From contig CM119268.1 of NCBI GenBank assembly GCA_051294375.1, positions 21,300,553 through 21,364,552 on the forward strand: DNA of 64,000 nucleotides. Reading direction: 5' to 3'. Origin of the DNA: Paraspadella gotoi. Lineage: Eukaryota; Chaetognatha. Below the pieces are notes generated by a model. It saw only the letters and a program-made list of their open reading frames with translations. It was not told the origin of the DNA and searched no databases. Shown one piece after another: positions 1-15,530 of this stretch (position 1 is its first letter; each line of letters begins with the position of its first letter). Position numbers and translations under genes: made by a program.

Positions 1-772
1 GACTAACTTTCTATTTGAGACAAAAAATAGGACGAGTTAAATTGAGTAGTTTTGTTTGCTTTCATCTCAAACCAGGATTAGTTTTTTCTACGTCAGCAAA
101 AGCAAATTCAAGATGGAAAAGAAAAAGTTAATAACGAATTTGGGAAAAGTTTATGACTTGTCAATTTCGACCTCCTTTTAGCTCTCTTATAAATATTTTT
201 AAAAATCTTCTTATAAATCTTCTTATAAATCTTCTTCTGGGAGCCGAGATTGTATTAAGTTTAATGTTTAATAATTATAAGAAATTACTTTCTTGTCCAT
301 TTCTAATGTTTAATGTTGAAAAAACTGTTATTTCTTGAGTAATAAATTGTAATAAAATTGGTTTCGGAATTTGCACTAATTGATTGATTGATTGATTGAT
401 TGAATTCTTGTTTGATTGATTGATTTATTATTAATTGAATAATTGATTTTTTATTAATTGATTGATTTATTGATTGATTGAATCATAGACTATTTTAGTG
501 ATTAAGTGATTAAGTTTGATTGACAGATCCATTCATTTTTATTCATTCATTCATTAATTCATTTATTCATTCATTAATTCATTCAATAATTCATTTATTC
601 ATTCATTCATTCATTCATTCATTAATTCATTTATTCATTCTTTCATTCATTCATTCATTAATTAATTCATTTTATGCGTTCGAATTGAGTCGAGAAAAGT
701 TTGGATTTTCGTTGTGACTCATTTTTTTCATCTTCCTGATCACTCGAATCACATGAATCCCGTGATCTCTCT

Positions 773-839
<67 letters not shown>

Positions 840-1430
840 GCGTCTCGATTTCGTTTGGCTAATCATTTCGTTCGTTTTGAGTCTTCATCTTTCGTTTTGT
901 TTTCAAATCCGCCTCATACTTTTAAGTTCTTTTCGCACTCATTCGAACATATTGCATTTTTTTTGGCGAATTTCAAATCTGTGATATAGACTGGTTATTC
1001 TCAACGTTAAATTTTCCTACAAATTGTTTGCAAATATTATAATACTTTAACAAACTACATTTTCTTAATTATTTTACAAAAAAAAAAAGATCATGGAAAA
1101 TTCTCACAAAAAAGTTCAGAATGAAAAAAAATCTGGCCTCGACGTGTCGATTCATAAAAGGTAACTGAGAAAATGTAACTTACATGACATACGATATTAA
1201 TTCCTGAATACTGTACAGATTAAAATAACAATTTTAAAAAATTCATATTCATTCTAATCAAAATTTGACATGTTTTTTTTTTCGTTTATAGATAAGAATT
1301 AGATGTCAAACTTTAATAAAATTTTGAGGAACACATTTTGTATTTTCAAATTCTCTTTCGAACACCCCCCCCCATTACTCGCGATTCCTTTCCCTCTATT
1401 CTCTCGCCCCCTCAACACCCCCTACCGCAG
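1..1430. other. AT-rich DNA upstream of or within the ASB-like gene, with simple repeats
   Basis: No exon is recognisable. It contains an (ATTG)n array at about 381-484, an (ATTC)n array at about 530-672 and a (CT)n tract at about 763-836. It may be an intron of the ASB-like gene. Confidence 0.7.
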
Positions 1431-1522
1431 TGGATCGTCCACTCGACGTCGTCTTCAGCGGATGGAATCCTTCGTCGACAGCCTCGAATCCGTCAAGGAA
1501 TTGCGGGACAACGCCGCCTCGG
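1431..1522 (+). CDS. ASB-like gene, first visible exon
   Basis: The acceptor is CCGCAG after a long C/T tract, and the donor is a consensus GTGAGT. It encodes a basic then helical stretch ending RDNAASG, with the Gly codon split G|GA by the intron. The helix-like end fits the start of an ankyrin repeat completed in the next exon. Confidence 0.75.
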
Positions 1523-2203
1523 GTGAGTTGCGGAGAAATTAGGGAACGTTGCGCTAAGTTAGGCTGCAGCAATGCTGCAGTGAAGCAACCTTCTGTTCGC
1601 AATTGTTAAAAAGTAGATAATATGTAATAAAAACTAACATACAACAAATTCAGCAGAGACAGAATGACTAATCCAGCAAAGTTTTAAACAATGACGTCTT
1701 CAGAAAAGTCCAAAACAATAAATACTACAACAAAGCTAAAAAACAACGATTTCTACACTAAAGATAAAAGCAATAACGATTCAGAAAGAACAACACCCAC
1801 TACAGCAAAGCAAAAAAAAAAAGACTTCTACAGCAAATTCTGTCTTTTCCTTGAAGGAAAACTTTATCTTCTTCATCGGATGTTGAATCGTGGAGTCGAA
1901 ATAGACGCGCAGCAGGACGACGACGACGACGGCAGCAGTGGCGGCGGCGAGACAGCGTTGACGACCGCGTTGAACTGTGGACAGAAGGAAGCCTTCCGTC
2001 TGCTGTTAAAACACGGAGCCGACCCTGATATTCGTCCAAAGCCAAAGATTAAAGCCTCGTAAGTAAATTATTTACTTATGGCTTTAATTAATCCAATAAT
2101 AAATAATGAGATAAATATAAAAAATTAAAAATAAATAAATCTATAAATCTATAAATCTATAAATCGATCGGTCAATCGATCAATAAATCAATCAATCAAT
2201 CAA

Positions 2204-2258
<55 letters not shown>

Positions 2259-2268
2259 TCAATAAAAT

Positions 2269-2300
<32 letters not shown>

Positions 2301-2643
2301 CGATCCCTAAGCGGCCCTTGCAACACCTCCCCGCTCTGGAAGACGATCAACCTCCAGGACCTCGAATGGAGTCGGCTGCTCCTCTCCGCCGACTACGACG
2401 CGACTCTCGACGAATCGACGGGCGGTTGGGTCGACGCCTTGAGGCGACACCTGGCGGAGATAAAGAGGAGGAAGAAGGAAGAGGGGGTCGACCTTACCCG
2501 GGATCCTTTCAACTCGGTCTACTCGGAGTTTTTCGAGGTCAGGGGGTCAGGGGGCCAGGGGTCAGGGAGTAATTGTAATAAAAATATTCGTCAATAAAAT
2601 AATCGAAAAATAACTATTAAACTATCAATCATCGAATCAGTCA

Positions 2644-2690
<47 letters not shown>

Positions 2691-2985
2691 TCAATAAAAT
2701 AATCAATCAGTGGTACGACACCGTCCGACGCCTCAATCCCTTCTCCCTCGCCCACGGATGCCGTCTCGTCATTCGTCGTCGCCTCAAATCGCTCGCCAGC
2801 GGCAGAAGCATCTTCGCCGCGGCGGAGCGGCTGCCGCTGCCGAGAACTCTGAGAAATTACGTGCTGCTGCAGGTGAGGATTTTCAAGAGCGAAGATGTAT
2901 GTGCGATTCGTATTTGGTATTTACTATTTACTTCGATGTTAATCAATTGATTGATTGATTGATTGTTTGATTGATTGATTTATTG

Positions 2986-3048
<63 letters not shown>

Positions 3049-3236
3049 ATTAAAGAAAATAGTAAGAAAGAGAATACCCAACTTTTCCCCACGGTTCTTT
3101 GCGACAGGATATGGACACAGAGGAATGGCTCGACGAATACATGAAGACGAAGGCCAAATCCTTGGAGAGGATGGTTGCTTCCCTCGACAAAGAGTTGGAG
3201 GCCGAAGGAAGGGAGCCAGCACTTTCTCACGGATGA
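1431..3236 (+). CDS. Ankyrin-repeat / SOCS-box protein, 3' part of gene (5 exons)
   Basis: Five exons (1431-1522, 1857-2058, 2312-2537, 2711-2872, 3108-3236) join with matching phases and give about 269 residues to a TGA stop. Exons 1-2 encode an ankyrin-type segment (G-LYLLHRMLNRGVEID, then GETALTTALNCGQKEAFRLLLKHGADPD), interrupted by an acidic/Ser/Gly loop from a GAC/GGC repeat. Exon 4 is a clear SOCS box: a BC-box (SLAHGCRLVI, the S/L-xxx-C-xxx-I pattern) followed by the LPLP Cul5-box motif and RNYVLL. In this family the SOCS box recruits Elongin B/C and Cullin-5, and the ankyrin part binds substrate for ubiquitination. The first exon follows a strong pyrimidine tract and CAG acceptor, so the true start is probably upstream of the window; ATG 1462 is the alternative. 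Few ankyrin repeats are visible, so the ASB subfamily cannot be named. No AATAAA follows the stop closely. Confidence 0.87.
1857..2058 (+). CDS. ASB-like gene, ankyrin-repeat exon
   Basis: The acceptor is TTGAAG and the donor GTAAGT. The exon carries most of the ankyrin segment. A (GAC)n/(GGC)n coding microsatellite adds five Asp and a Ser/Gly run in a loop between the two ankyrin helices. It ends with TC of a split Ser codon. Confidence 0.85.
2182..2300. repeat. (AATC)n tetranucleotide array in ASB intron
   Basis: Near-perfect array ending a few bases before the acceptor of the linker exon. A second array in the same orientation lies in the next intron (about 2644-2706). Confidence 0.95.
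2312..2537 (+). CDS. ASB-like gene, linker exon
   Basis: It starts with the last base of the split Ser codon, after an (AATC)n-rich intron, and ends in phase 0 at a weak donor GTCAGG. It encodes about 75 residues (LWKTINLQDLEWSRLLLSAD, then a charged helix and a segment ending SVYSEFFE) joining the ankyrin region to the SOCS box. Confidence 0.82.
2711..2872 (+). CDS. ASB-like gene, SOCS-box exon
   Basis: A phase 0-0 exon of exactly 54 codons holding the whole SOCS box: BC-box near residues 12-21 and LPLP near 42-45. It is flanked by complementary tetranucleotide arrays, (AATC)n upstream and (ATTG)n downstream. Confidence 0.92.
2939..3048. repeat. (ATTG)n tetranucleotide array in ASB intron
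   Basis: Array in the intron after the SOCS-box exon, in the opposite orientation to the (AATC)n arrays of the two preceding introns and hence complementary to them in the transcript. Confidence 0.95.
3108..3236 (+). CDS. ASB-like gene, terminal exon
   Basis: 42 codons plus TGA. It encodes an acidic, probably helical tail (DMDTEEWLDEYMKTKAKSL) with no recognised motif. The acceptor is GCGACAG. Confidence 0.8.
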   Translation, partial: DMDTEEWLDEYMKTKAKSLERMVASLDKELEAEGREPALSHG

Positions 3237-3659
3237 GGCTCATTTGAATTAAATTAAAAATTGACTCATTTTTATTGCCCTAATTTATTGTAAAACACTG
3301 TTATTATGATGTTTTGTTTTTCGGTTGTTTTTTTTTACATTTTAAATACTGTGAGAGGTTTGACTTGCTGATTTTTTTCACGTCGTTGATTTTAAAAGAT
3401 TCGTAAATTGTTTCAAACCGGTTGTTGTTGTTGTTTTTTTTTTTGTTTTTTTTTTAGAATTACATGTTTAATTAATTTACGGATTTTTAAAATCATTTGC
3501 TGATTCATTTAAAAAAAGTTTAAATTTAAATCGTAATTAAAAACTTAAATATCGTTATTTAAAAAAAAACAAAAATCGAGTTCATTTAAATTTGGAACTG
3601 TCGCGGTCGTTTTTAATTCCCCGTTACTCGTCCGTAACCCACTCGTCCGAGTTCAGCCG

Positions 3660-3960
3660 CAACTCTGGCGCAGGAAGTAGCACGAACTCCTTCCAACCCG
3701 AAGGGCTCGGGTTCGAGCCCTGCTGATTCACTGAAGAGAGCGCGTCGGATGGACTACAGACCCATCTGAAGTTCGGGAAATTGTCTGCAACGGACTTGAA
3801 AGGCGTTCGTCCTACGAGGGGCTGCCTCACTCTTAATGCTGTCGTCGCATGTACCTTGCTCGAGTGCAACGGACATCGTCTTCCACAGAAACGTCTTTTG
3901 TTTTCTGATACAGTCGCTTCTTCCATCTGTTATCAAGATTAAAGAAGCGAGACAAAACAA
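3660..3960 (+). mobile_element. tRNA-derived SINE-like repeat
   Basis: It has a near A-box (TGGCGCAGGAAG, about 3665) and a B-box-like GGGTTCGAGCCC at 3709-3720, with spacing like a tRNA gene. Part of its body (ACTTGAAAGGCGTTCGTCC, about 3790) recurs at about 5238 as ACTTGAAAGGCATTCGTCC, so it is dispersed. Confidence 0.5.
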
Positions 3961-4068
3961 AGTAGCAACGAACTTGACTTTGCGGGGATTTCTTTCTTAA
4001 TTTTTTTCAGTCTCACTTAAATTGATTTTAAATCGCAAATTCGGATGTTCGACAGTCGAGAGGTGGCA

Positions 4069-4069
4069 T

Positions 4070-4143
<74 letters not shown>

Positions 4144-4690
4144 GGACAATCAGATTCACACAGAAACGTGAATTATTCTATTTCCTCAATTTTTTCCCGC
4201 GCAATTTTTTTCCATCTCAGTCTTTCCCTTTTTTTTCTCTGTAGGTTTTTTCTCTAAATTGAATATTCCATCTTTTTTTATTCCTTCCATGAATATTCTG
4301 TTTATGACTCTTTTCCTCCTTTTCCTATTTTTTCCCTTTTCTTTCCTTTTTCCTTCTTTTTTTTCCTTCCTTTTCTTTCATTTTTCTCTCCTTTTCTTTC
4401 CTTTTCCTTCCTTTTCTTTCATTTTTTCTTTCTTTTTTTTTCCTTTTCTTTCCTTTTCTTTCATTTTATTTTTTCCTTGTCTTTCCTTTTTCCTTCTTTT
4501 TCTTTCTTTTTTCTATCCTTTTCTTTCCTTTTTCCTTCCTTTTCTTTCCTTTTTCCTTTTCTTTCCTTTTTCTTTTTTTTCTTTCCTTTTTCCTCCTCTT
4601 TCTTCCTTTTTCCTTCCTTTTCTTTCTTTTTTCCTTTCTTTTCTTTCCTTTTTTCCTTCCTTTTTTTTCCCTTTTTTTTTCATTTCTTTT
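4069..4690. repeat. (CT)n tract followed by T/C-rich pentamer-hexamer tract
   Basis: A pure (CT)n run lies at about 4071-4140. From about 4312 to 4690 the + strand is almost only T and C, with variants of TTTTCC/TTTCC. Confidence 0.95.
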
Positions 4691-5368
4691 TCTTGAATCG
4701 TTTCGTTCCCAATTTTTTAATAAGTACTTTTTGCATAAATTTTTAACAACTCGTTTTATCGATATCTATAGAAATCTTCACCACTTAAAGATTTATGATG
4801 CAATCAAACTAACTTAAAATTACCACAATGAAAAAAGAAAAAATCGCTTAAAATTTCAGGCGAATTTTAACTCCTAATTTTTTGTACCATTAAAATTTAA
4901 CTTTAAAGTAAAAATCTAGGAAAATAACTGACATAATTTCATAATGCTATAGTTTATTTACATCAAGATTGTACGGGGCGACAAGAAAAAGAAAAGACCG
5001 TGTTTATAAATAGACGATCCACACTACGTAAATAACATGAACGCATCCACTGCTTCTGGCGGCTGCAGCCTTTAAAAACAGCGGTGGCATGCGAATCCAC
5101 GCCTCAGCTTAAGATCAATACTTTAACAAATTTCCTTTGCGGAGACAGGATTTCGTCTAATTTTCCGTATATGTATGAAAAAATCGAAGGCCTTTTTTTC
5201 AAGCAGATATTTTCGTTAGTTGTACAGTTGTCGATTTGACTTGAAAGGCATTCGTCCTACTTTACTCTCAAAGCTGTTGACGACAAAGCTTTGGAAGATT
5301 ACGGCCAGAATGTTGTTTAAAGAAAAGGTTAAGAAGATAGAGGGAGATAGAGAGAGAAAGGGTGACTA

Positions 5369-5614
5369 ATGGGGCTGAGCTTGGCCCACTCCGTTACTCC
5401 TAAAACGGATCGGCTTTTCGCTTATCTGCTTTTCAAACTCCTCGAGCCTTCGGTCTCCACTTCCATCAGAAATACGTTTTCCCTTGCAGCGCGAGGAGTT
5501 AACGACGTATTGCTAGCGACAGTCCGCGATAACGTCTCCGAAGTCGTGACAATCCTCGACGATCCATTCCGGACGGACATTGAATCGGACGGTGGAGGAC
5601 TGATGGGAGGATGA
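5369..5614. other. GC-rich, possibly coding island
   Basis: Base composition is unlike its AT-rich surroundings and frames on both strands are open. The + frame (ATG 5369, 81 codons) and a minus frame ending at 5422 both look plausible, and neither has decisive splice sites or a family resemblance. A (GAT)n run at about 5670-5741 adjoins it. It may be an exon of a minus-strand gene together with 6120-6289. Confidence 0.3.
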
Positions 5615-5681
5615 GTGTCTGGATGCCTTTCCTTCGAGGAATTGACGGGAGGTGAGAGAAGGACGAACGAGATGATGATGA

Positions 5682-5743
<62 letters not shown>

Positions 5744-6119
5744 ATGCGAAAATGACGAAGAATCCGATGCCGACGATTTGATGGCAACGAGATTTTGGAA
5801 TCATCTTCAAAGGGGGGGGGGCTGGGGGGGGTGAGGTTGAAGTAAAAGAAAGAAGATTAAATCCACGAAGGAATTCTTAAAATCGTTTTCTTTAATTGAC
5901 TTTTGGAAAAGAGAATCAATATACCTGAGGTTGAACACTTGATCAACGACACTGCCCCCAGCATCTGCAAACATCATCACTTAGCCCAAACATCATCGCT
6001 TCATCCAGACATCATCACTGCACCAAAACATCATCACTTCACACAAAGAACATCATTGCAACGCTTTACCTTCACTTTACCAAAACATCATCACCTTCTT
6101 CTCTTTATCCTTTTCTAAT

Positions 6120-6289
6120 TTGTCTGCAGTCGTGGCCCCCGTTGCCGCAGCGCCGCTCTTCTGCGACGTCGCTGCTGCGGGCTTCCCCTGCGGTTGGTCT
6201 TCGAAGAAATTGGACGGCTCAACGTCGCCGTCAGTTGCCATGGCAACGAGTGAATTTCGTCGGACGAGATGCGTCGCGTTCAGCGACAA
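6120..6289 (-). CDS. Possible first exon of an unrecognised minus-strand gene
   Basis: A minus-strand ATG at 6289 opens a GC-rich frame (DGDVEPSNFFEDQPQGK, then Ala/Thr/Ser-rich) that reaches a possible GTAAAG donor near 6088. The opposite strand also has a good pyrimidine tract and CTGCAG acceptor at about 6128, so a plus-strand terminal exon ending at TGA 6309-6311 is an alternative. No family is recognised. Confidence 0.3.
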
Positions 6290-6311
6290 TTCGGTTAACC
6301 TAAGGCTTTGA

Positions 6312-8590
<2,279 letters not shown>

Positions 8591-8597
8591 ACCGATA

Positions 8598-8860
8598 TTG
8601 AGCGAAAGCCTCTGCGTGCGACTTGGCACTTTTAAGTGTGAGCGGATTCACTATTGGTGCGACTTGGCACCCTTGAGTGTGAGAGGACTCTCTTTGCGCG
8701 TGACTGGGCACATTTCAGGTTTAGATGACTCCCTTTGGGTGCGACTGAACACCTTTCCGTGTGAGAGGACTGGAATCCTTCGAGTGTGCTACGATTCACT
8801 TTGGGTGCGACTTGGCACCATAGAGTGTGAGAGGACTGGCCATTCGGTGGATGGATCACC
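8598..8860. repeat. Degenerate tandem repeat, about five units
   Basis: The phrase GTGCGACTTGGCAC followed by GAGTGTGAGAGGACT recurs with variation at unit lengths of roughly 48-60 bp. An open frame (from ATG 8598) crosses it but ends in poly-pyrimidine DNA, and no Cys/His spacing of a zinc finger is preserved. Confidence 0.65.
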
Positions 8861-9378
8861 AATACCTGCCACGTGCCATTTTTTTTCATTAACCGGGAAT
8901 CCTTGTATGCAAAGGATGACCTTTGGAGCTCCTTTGAGTGCGGAATCCCGATCGTTGCCGAAAAAGGAATACTTTGCCTGTTTTCCCAATCGTCTCCATC
9001 TCTTTTATCGTCTCCTTCTCTATTTTATCTTCTTTATCGGTTTCTCTTTTTCCTCTTCCTTCTCTTTCCTATTCAGATTCCAAAAATATTTTCTTCTTTT
9101 CTTTTTCTTTTATTCCTATTTCTAAGAAAAGGTGTTTTTTTTATGTTTAAGAACGATCGTAGAAATTTCCGCCAAAACGGTTTCTTTGTTACGCTATCGT
9201 CGTCGTCGTTGTCGTCGTCGTCGTCGTCGCACTCACCGAATCAGGATCTGATTGTCATTGTCGATTTTTGTTGTTGTTGTTGTTGTTATTGTTGTCGTCA
9301 TCATTCCTCGACGTTATATCATTTATAAAAAATAAACAAGAACGGAAATTCAAATGAGTGTTGCGCTTCAGTGACTTT

Positions 9379-9480
9379 TATTCTTTAAAATGTTATGATT
9401 TCCTGAAGGCGGAGCTCACAGTCACTTAAATTTAAGGTTTTGTCCTGTTTTGACAAAAGAGCAACCGACTAGAGGCGAAT
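9379..9480 (+). mobile_element. Dispersed repeat (CTTTTATTCTTTA family), fragment
   Basis: It shares its start (CTTTTATTCTTTA, then TTCCTGAAGGCGG) and the downstream AGCAACC phrase with copies at 15042-15262, 36399-36600 (reverse) and, for the first 50 bp, 28285-28330 (reverse). The common terminus suggests a transposable element end. Confidence 0.7.
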
Positions 9481-9494
9481 TTTTTCGTCTTTCT

Positions 9495-9815
9495 TGTTTT
9501 GATTTCATCACAGTTGGAATCGGATCTAAAAATAGAATCGGATCCGCGACTCGGATTCTGCCCTCTCATTGGACGAACCAATAAGTGAAGCCACCAATCA
9601 CAAGATAGGCTTCATGCCATCGGGAAAACCAGTCCGTGACGATGATTCGATTTCCCTGTATAAAAATACTGACCATTTTTGTACTGATTCACTCTGTCTC
9701 AAATTCGGACACCGTCTTGCGCTTGTTCAAATACTGAAATAAATTCCACTTTGGTTTCATGTTGAAATCCCTGTCTACTTACTTAAATGTGGTGGCAGGG
9801 GTGGGATTCAAACCC
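9495..9815 (+). mobile_element. Solo LTR with adjacent tRNA primer-binding site
   Basis: Three CCAAT-type boxes (9568, 9578, 9594), a TATAAAAA box at 9659-9666 and AATAAA at 9738-9743 occur in LTR order. They are followed at 9790 by TGGTGGCAGGGGTGGG-, which continues as the exact complement of a tRNA 3' end (TTTGAATCCCACC...ACCA), the hallmark of a retroviral-type primer binding site. Microsatellite DNA follows and no gag or pol is visible. The left boundary is uncertain. Confidence 0.6.
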
Positions 9816-9894
9816 ACGCCTTCTAAGATTCAGCCTTTTATTTTCTTTTCTTTCTTTCTTCCACTGTCCTCACCAGCAACGTCTTTTCACACTT

Positions 9895-9950
9895 TCCTCC
9901 TCCTCCTCCTCCTCCTCCTCTAATTCCTCGACATCCTCTCGCCTTACCAT

Positions 9951-9983
<33 letters not shown>

Positions 9984-10055
9984 CTCCTCCTACTTCCGGT
10001 TTCTGCGTCTTTCAGGTTCGCGTTTGTCTCTCGTTTCTTCTCATGACGGAGTTAA

Positions 10056-10093
<38 letters not shown>
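9895..10093. repeat. (CCT)n and (GTC)n trinucleotide tracts
   Basis: CCT-rich runs lie at about 9895-9990 and a pure (GTC)n run at about 10059-10093. Similar (GTC)n runs occur at about 9195-9230, 18924-18953 and 26790-26850. Confidence 0.9.
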
Positions 10094-10094
<1 letters not shown>

Positions 10095-10550
10095 TTTCAT
10101 CATCCATTTCATCATCTTGAAATCATAAAAGTACAAAAGATAATTATTAAAAATTAAAAAAAAAAACACAAAAACGTAAAAGAGAAGAAAACTCACAAAC
10201 GTTAAAATTATTCGCCATTTTTTTTCTCCCGTCGCAACGAAAAGCTGTTTCCTTTTTGCATCAAATGCATAATTTCATAATTGATAATACAATTTGTTTC
10301 TAAAATTGTTCCTAATTACAATGCTGTTCATTCCTCACTTTTTCAATTTTTTTTATTAAAGTTATATTTAGAATTGTCAATACGCTTTACACGGCAGTCT
10401 GTATATCCTGTTATGTTACTCATTTTACAAACTTCTTTTTCTCTCGCAGAGTTTTATAGTCCCCTAGATTCTTCTCGAGCCGACAGGAAAAACCGCCATT
10501 GCGACTTTTCAACCGCCAGAAAAGTCAGGTCGACTTTCCGCCACGAATTT

Positions 10551-10990
10551 CTTCTCTTCTTTTCTTTTCTTTTCTTTTCTTTTCTTTTCTTTTCTTTTCT
10601 TTTCTTTTCTTCTGTTTTCTTTTCTTTTCTTTTCTTTTCTTTTCTTTTCTTCTGTTTTGTTTTGTTTTGTTTTCTTTTCCATTCTTTTCTTTTCATTTCT
10701 TTTCTTTTCCATTCTTTTCTTTTCATTTCTTTTCTTTTTTCTTCTTTTCTTTTCTCTTTTCTTTTCTTTTCTTTTCTTTTCTTTTCTTTTCTTTTCTTTT
10801 CTTTTCTTTTCTTTTCTTTTCTTTTCTTTTCTTTTCTTTTCTTTTCTTTTCTTTTCTTTTCTTTTCTTTTCTTTTCTTTTTTATTTTCTTTTCTTTTCCT
10901 CTCTTTTTTTTTCTTTTCTTTTCTTTTCTTTTCTTTTCTTTTCTTTCTTCTCTTTTCTTTTCTTTTTTTTTCTCTTCTCTTCTTTTCTTT
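10551..10990. repeat. (TTTTC)n pentanucleotide array, about 440 bp
   Basis: A mostly perfect TTTTC array with a few TTTTG and CATTC variants. It gives long open frames on both strands (Phe/Ser-rich or Lys/Arg/Glu-rich) that are not genes. Confidence 0.97.
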
Positions 10991-11459
10991 TATCTTCCGA
11001 CTTTCGTCATCAACTGCCATCTTTTTATTTTTATTGCCATTTTATTCACGCCTCTCAACGCCATCTTTTCTTTCCTCTCTTAACCCAACGTGAATTCACT
11101 TTTCGTGAACCTCGTTTGCGCTTGAAGCCTCGCGCGTGATTTCGCAAATTCACGATTTCAAACGATGGTTCTTCAAGAAAAAATCCCCGTTGGTCTCTTG
11201 GACGATTTTCATTCTTTTTTTCTGACATGAAAACCGAAAGCAGGAAGTTGATTTTACGTTACGACGATTTACATTCAATTTACAAATTTACAATCAAGCT
11301 AAAGTGGAGCTGAATAATGTGCTTGGGCTCTGCAAAGACTGTTCTCGGGAATGAAAACGTTTTATTTTTACATTTGACGACTGAAAAATTCGTGGGAAAA
11401 TCTTTTTGAGTTTTATGTTTAACCTAATGTAAAAAACATCTTAAAAATCTCAGTCGACC

Positions 11460-11849
11460 ATTGTAAAATAGTTTTCTAGACCGCAAGCGGTCAGAGTCTC
11501 TCATCGGCAGCAGCACTTTAGCAGCACTGCAGCTGCACTGTAGCAGCACTGTAGCAGGAGCCAATGGGCGGCGTCGTTAAGGAATGGAAGTTAGCAGATG
11601 GAAGTTGGAAGACAAAGAAAGCAAAAGTGGGGAATGCTATGAGGTTTCGCAGTGAGCCATGGGCGGCGTTCGCCCCGGTTGGTCACGATGCGCGTTGGAG
11701 GAAATGAGAAGATGGAAGGAAAAAATGGAGAAGGGGCAGTCGGGGAGGAGGCGGGGGGGAAGGTGGTGAAATTAAAATAGTGAGGTCGAACATTGACTAT
11801 AAGTTCACCCCGACTATAAGCATGACGCCTTTACTCGTGACGGGGTGAC

Positions 11850-11850
<1 letters not shown>
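11460..11850. promoter_or_regulatory. GC-rich island with CCAAT/GC-box and TATA-like words
   Basis: A CAGCAC-rich minisatellite (about 11505-11555) is followed by CCAATGGGCGGCG at about 11562 and a related GCCATGGGCGGCG at about 11659, then two TATAAG words near 11809 and 11825. This resembles a promoter or LTR fragment, but no reading frame follows. Confidence 0.3.
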
Positions 11851-14234
<2,384 letters not shown>

Positions 14235-15041
14235 TTTTTCTACTTTCTCTTTCCACAACATAAAATATGAGGCCTGAAGAAAATAAAATTCTGCGCCCCC
14301 GAATATAAATTACCGAAACAGTCGGTTTTCGGTTTCATATTTATTGTTTGTTTATTTTAGTACAACACAGTTTCTACTTTCTAACAAGAACACAAAAACA
14401 TACGGAAGTCACCGAAGTTTTTAGATATATGAAGATCAAATTTGTTCAATTATGAATCCAGAAGATTTAAATTTAATTTCGCCAGAGAATTTTAAATTAT
14501 AATTTTTCATAAACTTAATGAGACATTCATTTTAAAGCCCCGTCAAAAGGGATTTTATCATATTTTGCTAGTTGAAATTGTCACAATTCGATTGTATTAA
14601 CTGATAAAAAAAATTGTCATAATTTGTCTCGATATACCATTAAAACAGAAAAATGTGAAAAATCTCAAAAACTGAATATTAAGAAAAAAAACTACAGAAC
14701 AAGGATGAACCAACGAATTAAAAAAAGGAAATAACTACGCCAAAGCGACGATGTTAACAAAATAAATATCACTTTGGGCTTAAGTTGACATTTAAATACG
14801 CAGCGGACAAAAATGGACGAGAGGACAAATGATTCGGAGGTAAGTTTTGTTTCGTTTTTAGTATTGTAATGATTTAATTGTTATTATTCACAATCACGAA
14901 TAAGTTTAGATATTTTGACAGTTATTTGTCAATCTTAATATCTTTTCCGACGTCGACCTGTGTTTTGGTGTTTGTTTGATAAAAATTCATTTGTTTCTCG
15001 AATAAAAAATGTTGTTTGATGGGCGGATGGATTTTTTAAGT

Positions 15042-15262
15042 CTTTTATTCCTTATAGTTTTAAGAATTCCTGAAGGCGGCGCTAGCAGTCCCTTGGATTT
15101 GAGTTTTTTATGTCTTAACAAATGAGCAACCAACTATAGGCTAATTATATGCATTTTCAACGTAAGTGGGACAGACCGACGGACAGACATACTGACCGAC
15201 CGACGAACCAACCGACCGACTGACCGATCGAAAAGTGACTTATAGAGTTGCTCCGCGCAATT
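15042..15262 (+). mobile_element. Dispersed repeat (CTTTTATTCTTTA family), longest forward copy
   Basis: It starts CTTTTATTCCTTA, then TTCCTGAAGGCGGCGCTAG, runs through AAATGAGCAACCAACTATAGG and a (CGAC)n-like run (GACCGACCGACGAACC) to GAGTTGCTCCGCG. The same order is found reversed at 36399-36600. No reading frame is seen, so it is a non-autonomous element. Confidence 0.75.
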
Positions 15263-15358
15263 TAAAAAGAAAAAAAGGGAAAAAAAGAAGGAATAAATTG
15301 GATAAGATGAATTACTAGTAATGGAAGAGAGAAAAGGTTGTGCTCGGGAAGAAAGATC

Positions 15359-15372
15359 TTTCTTTTTATTTT

Positions 15373-15428
<56 letters not shown>

Positions 15429-15530
15429 TGTTTCTCTTTTTTTTATTTCTTTCTTTCTTTCTATCTTTCTTTCTTTTTCTCTCTCTATTTTTTCTTTCTT
15501 TCTATCTTTCTTTCTTTTCTATCTTTCTTC
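15359..15530. repeat. (TTTC)n tetranucleotide array
   Basis: Pure TTTC to about 15430, then degenerate. Confidence 0.95.

Noticed and set aside
10281-11139. Long Phe/Ser and Lys/Arg/Glu frames
   Set aside because: Products of the (TTTTC)n array on the two strands.
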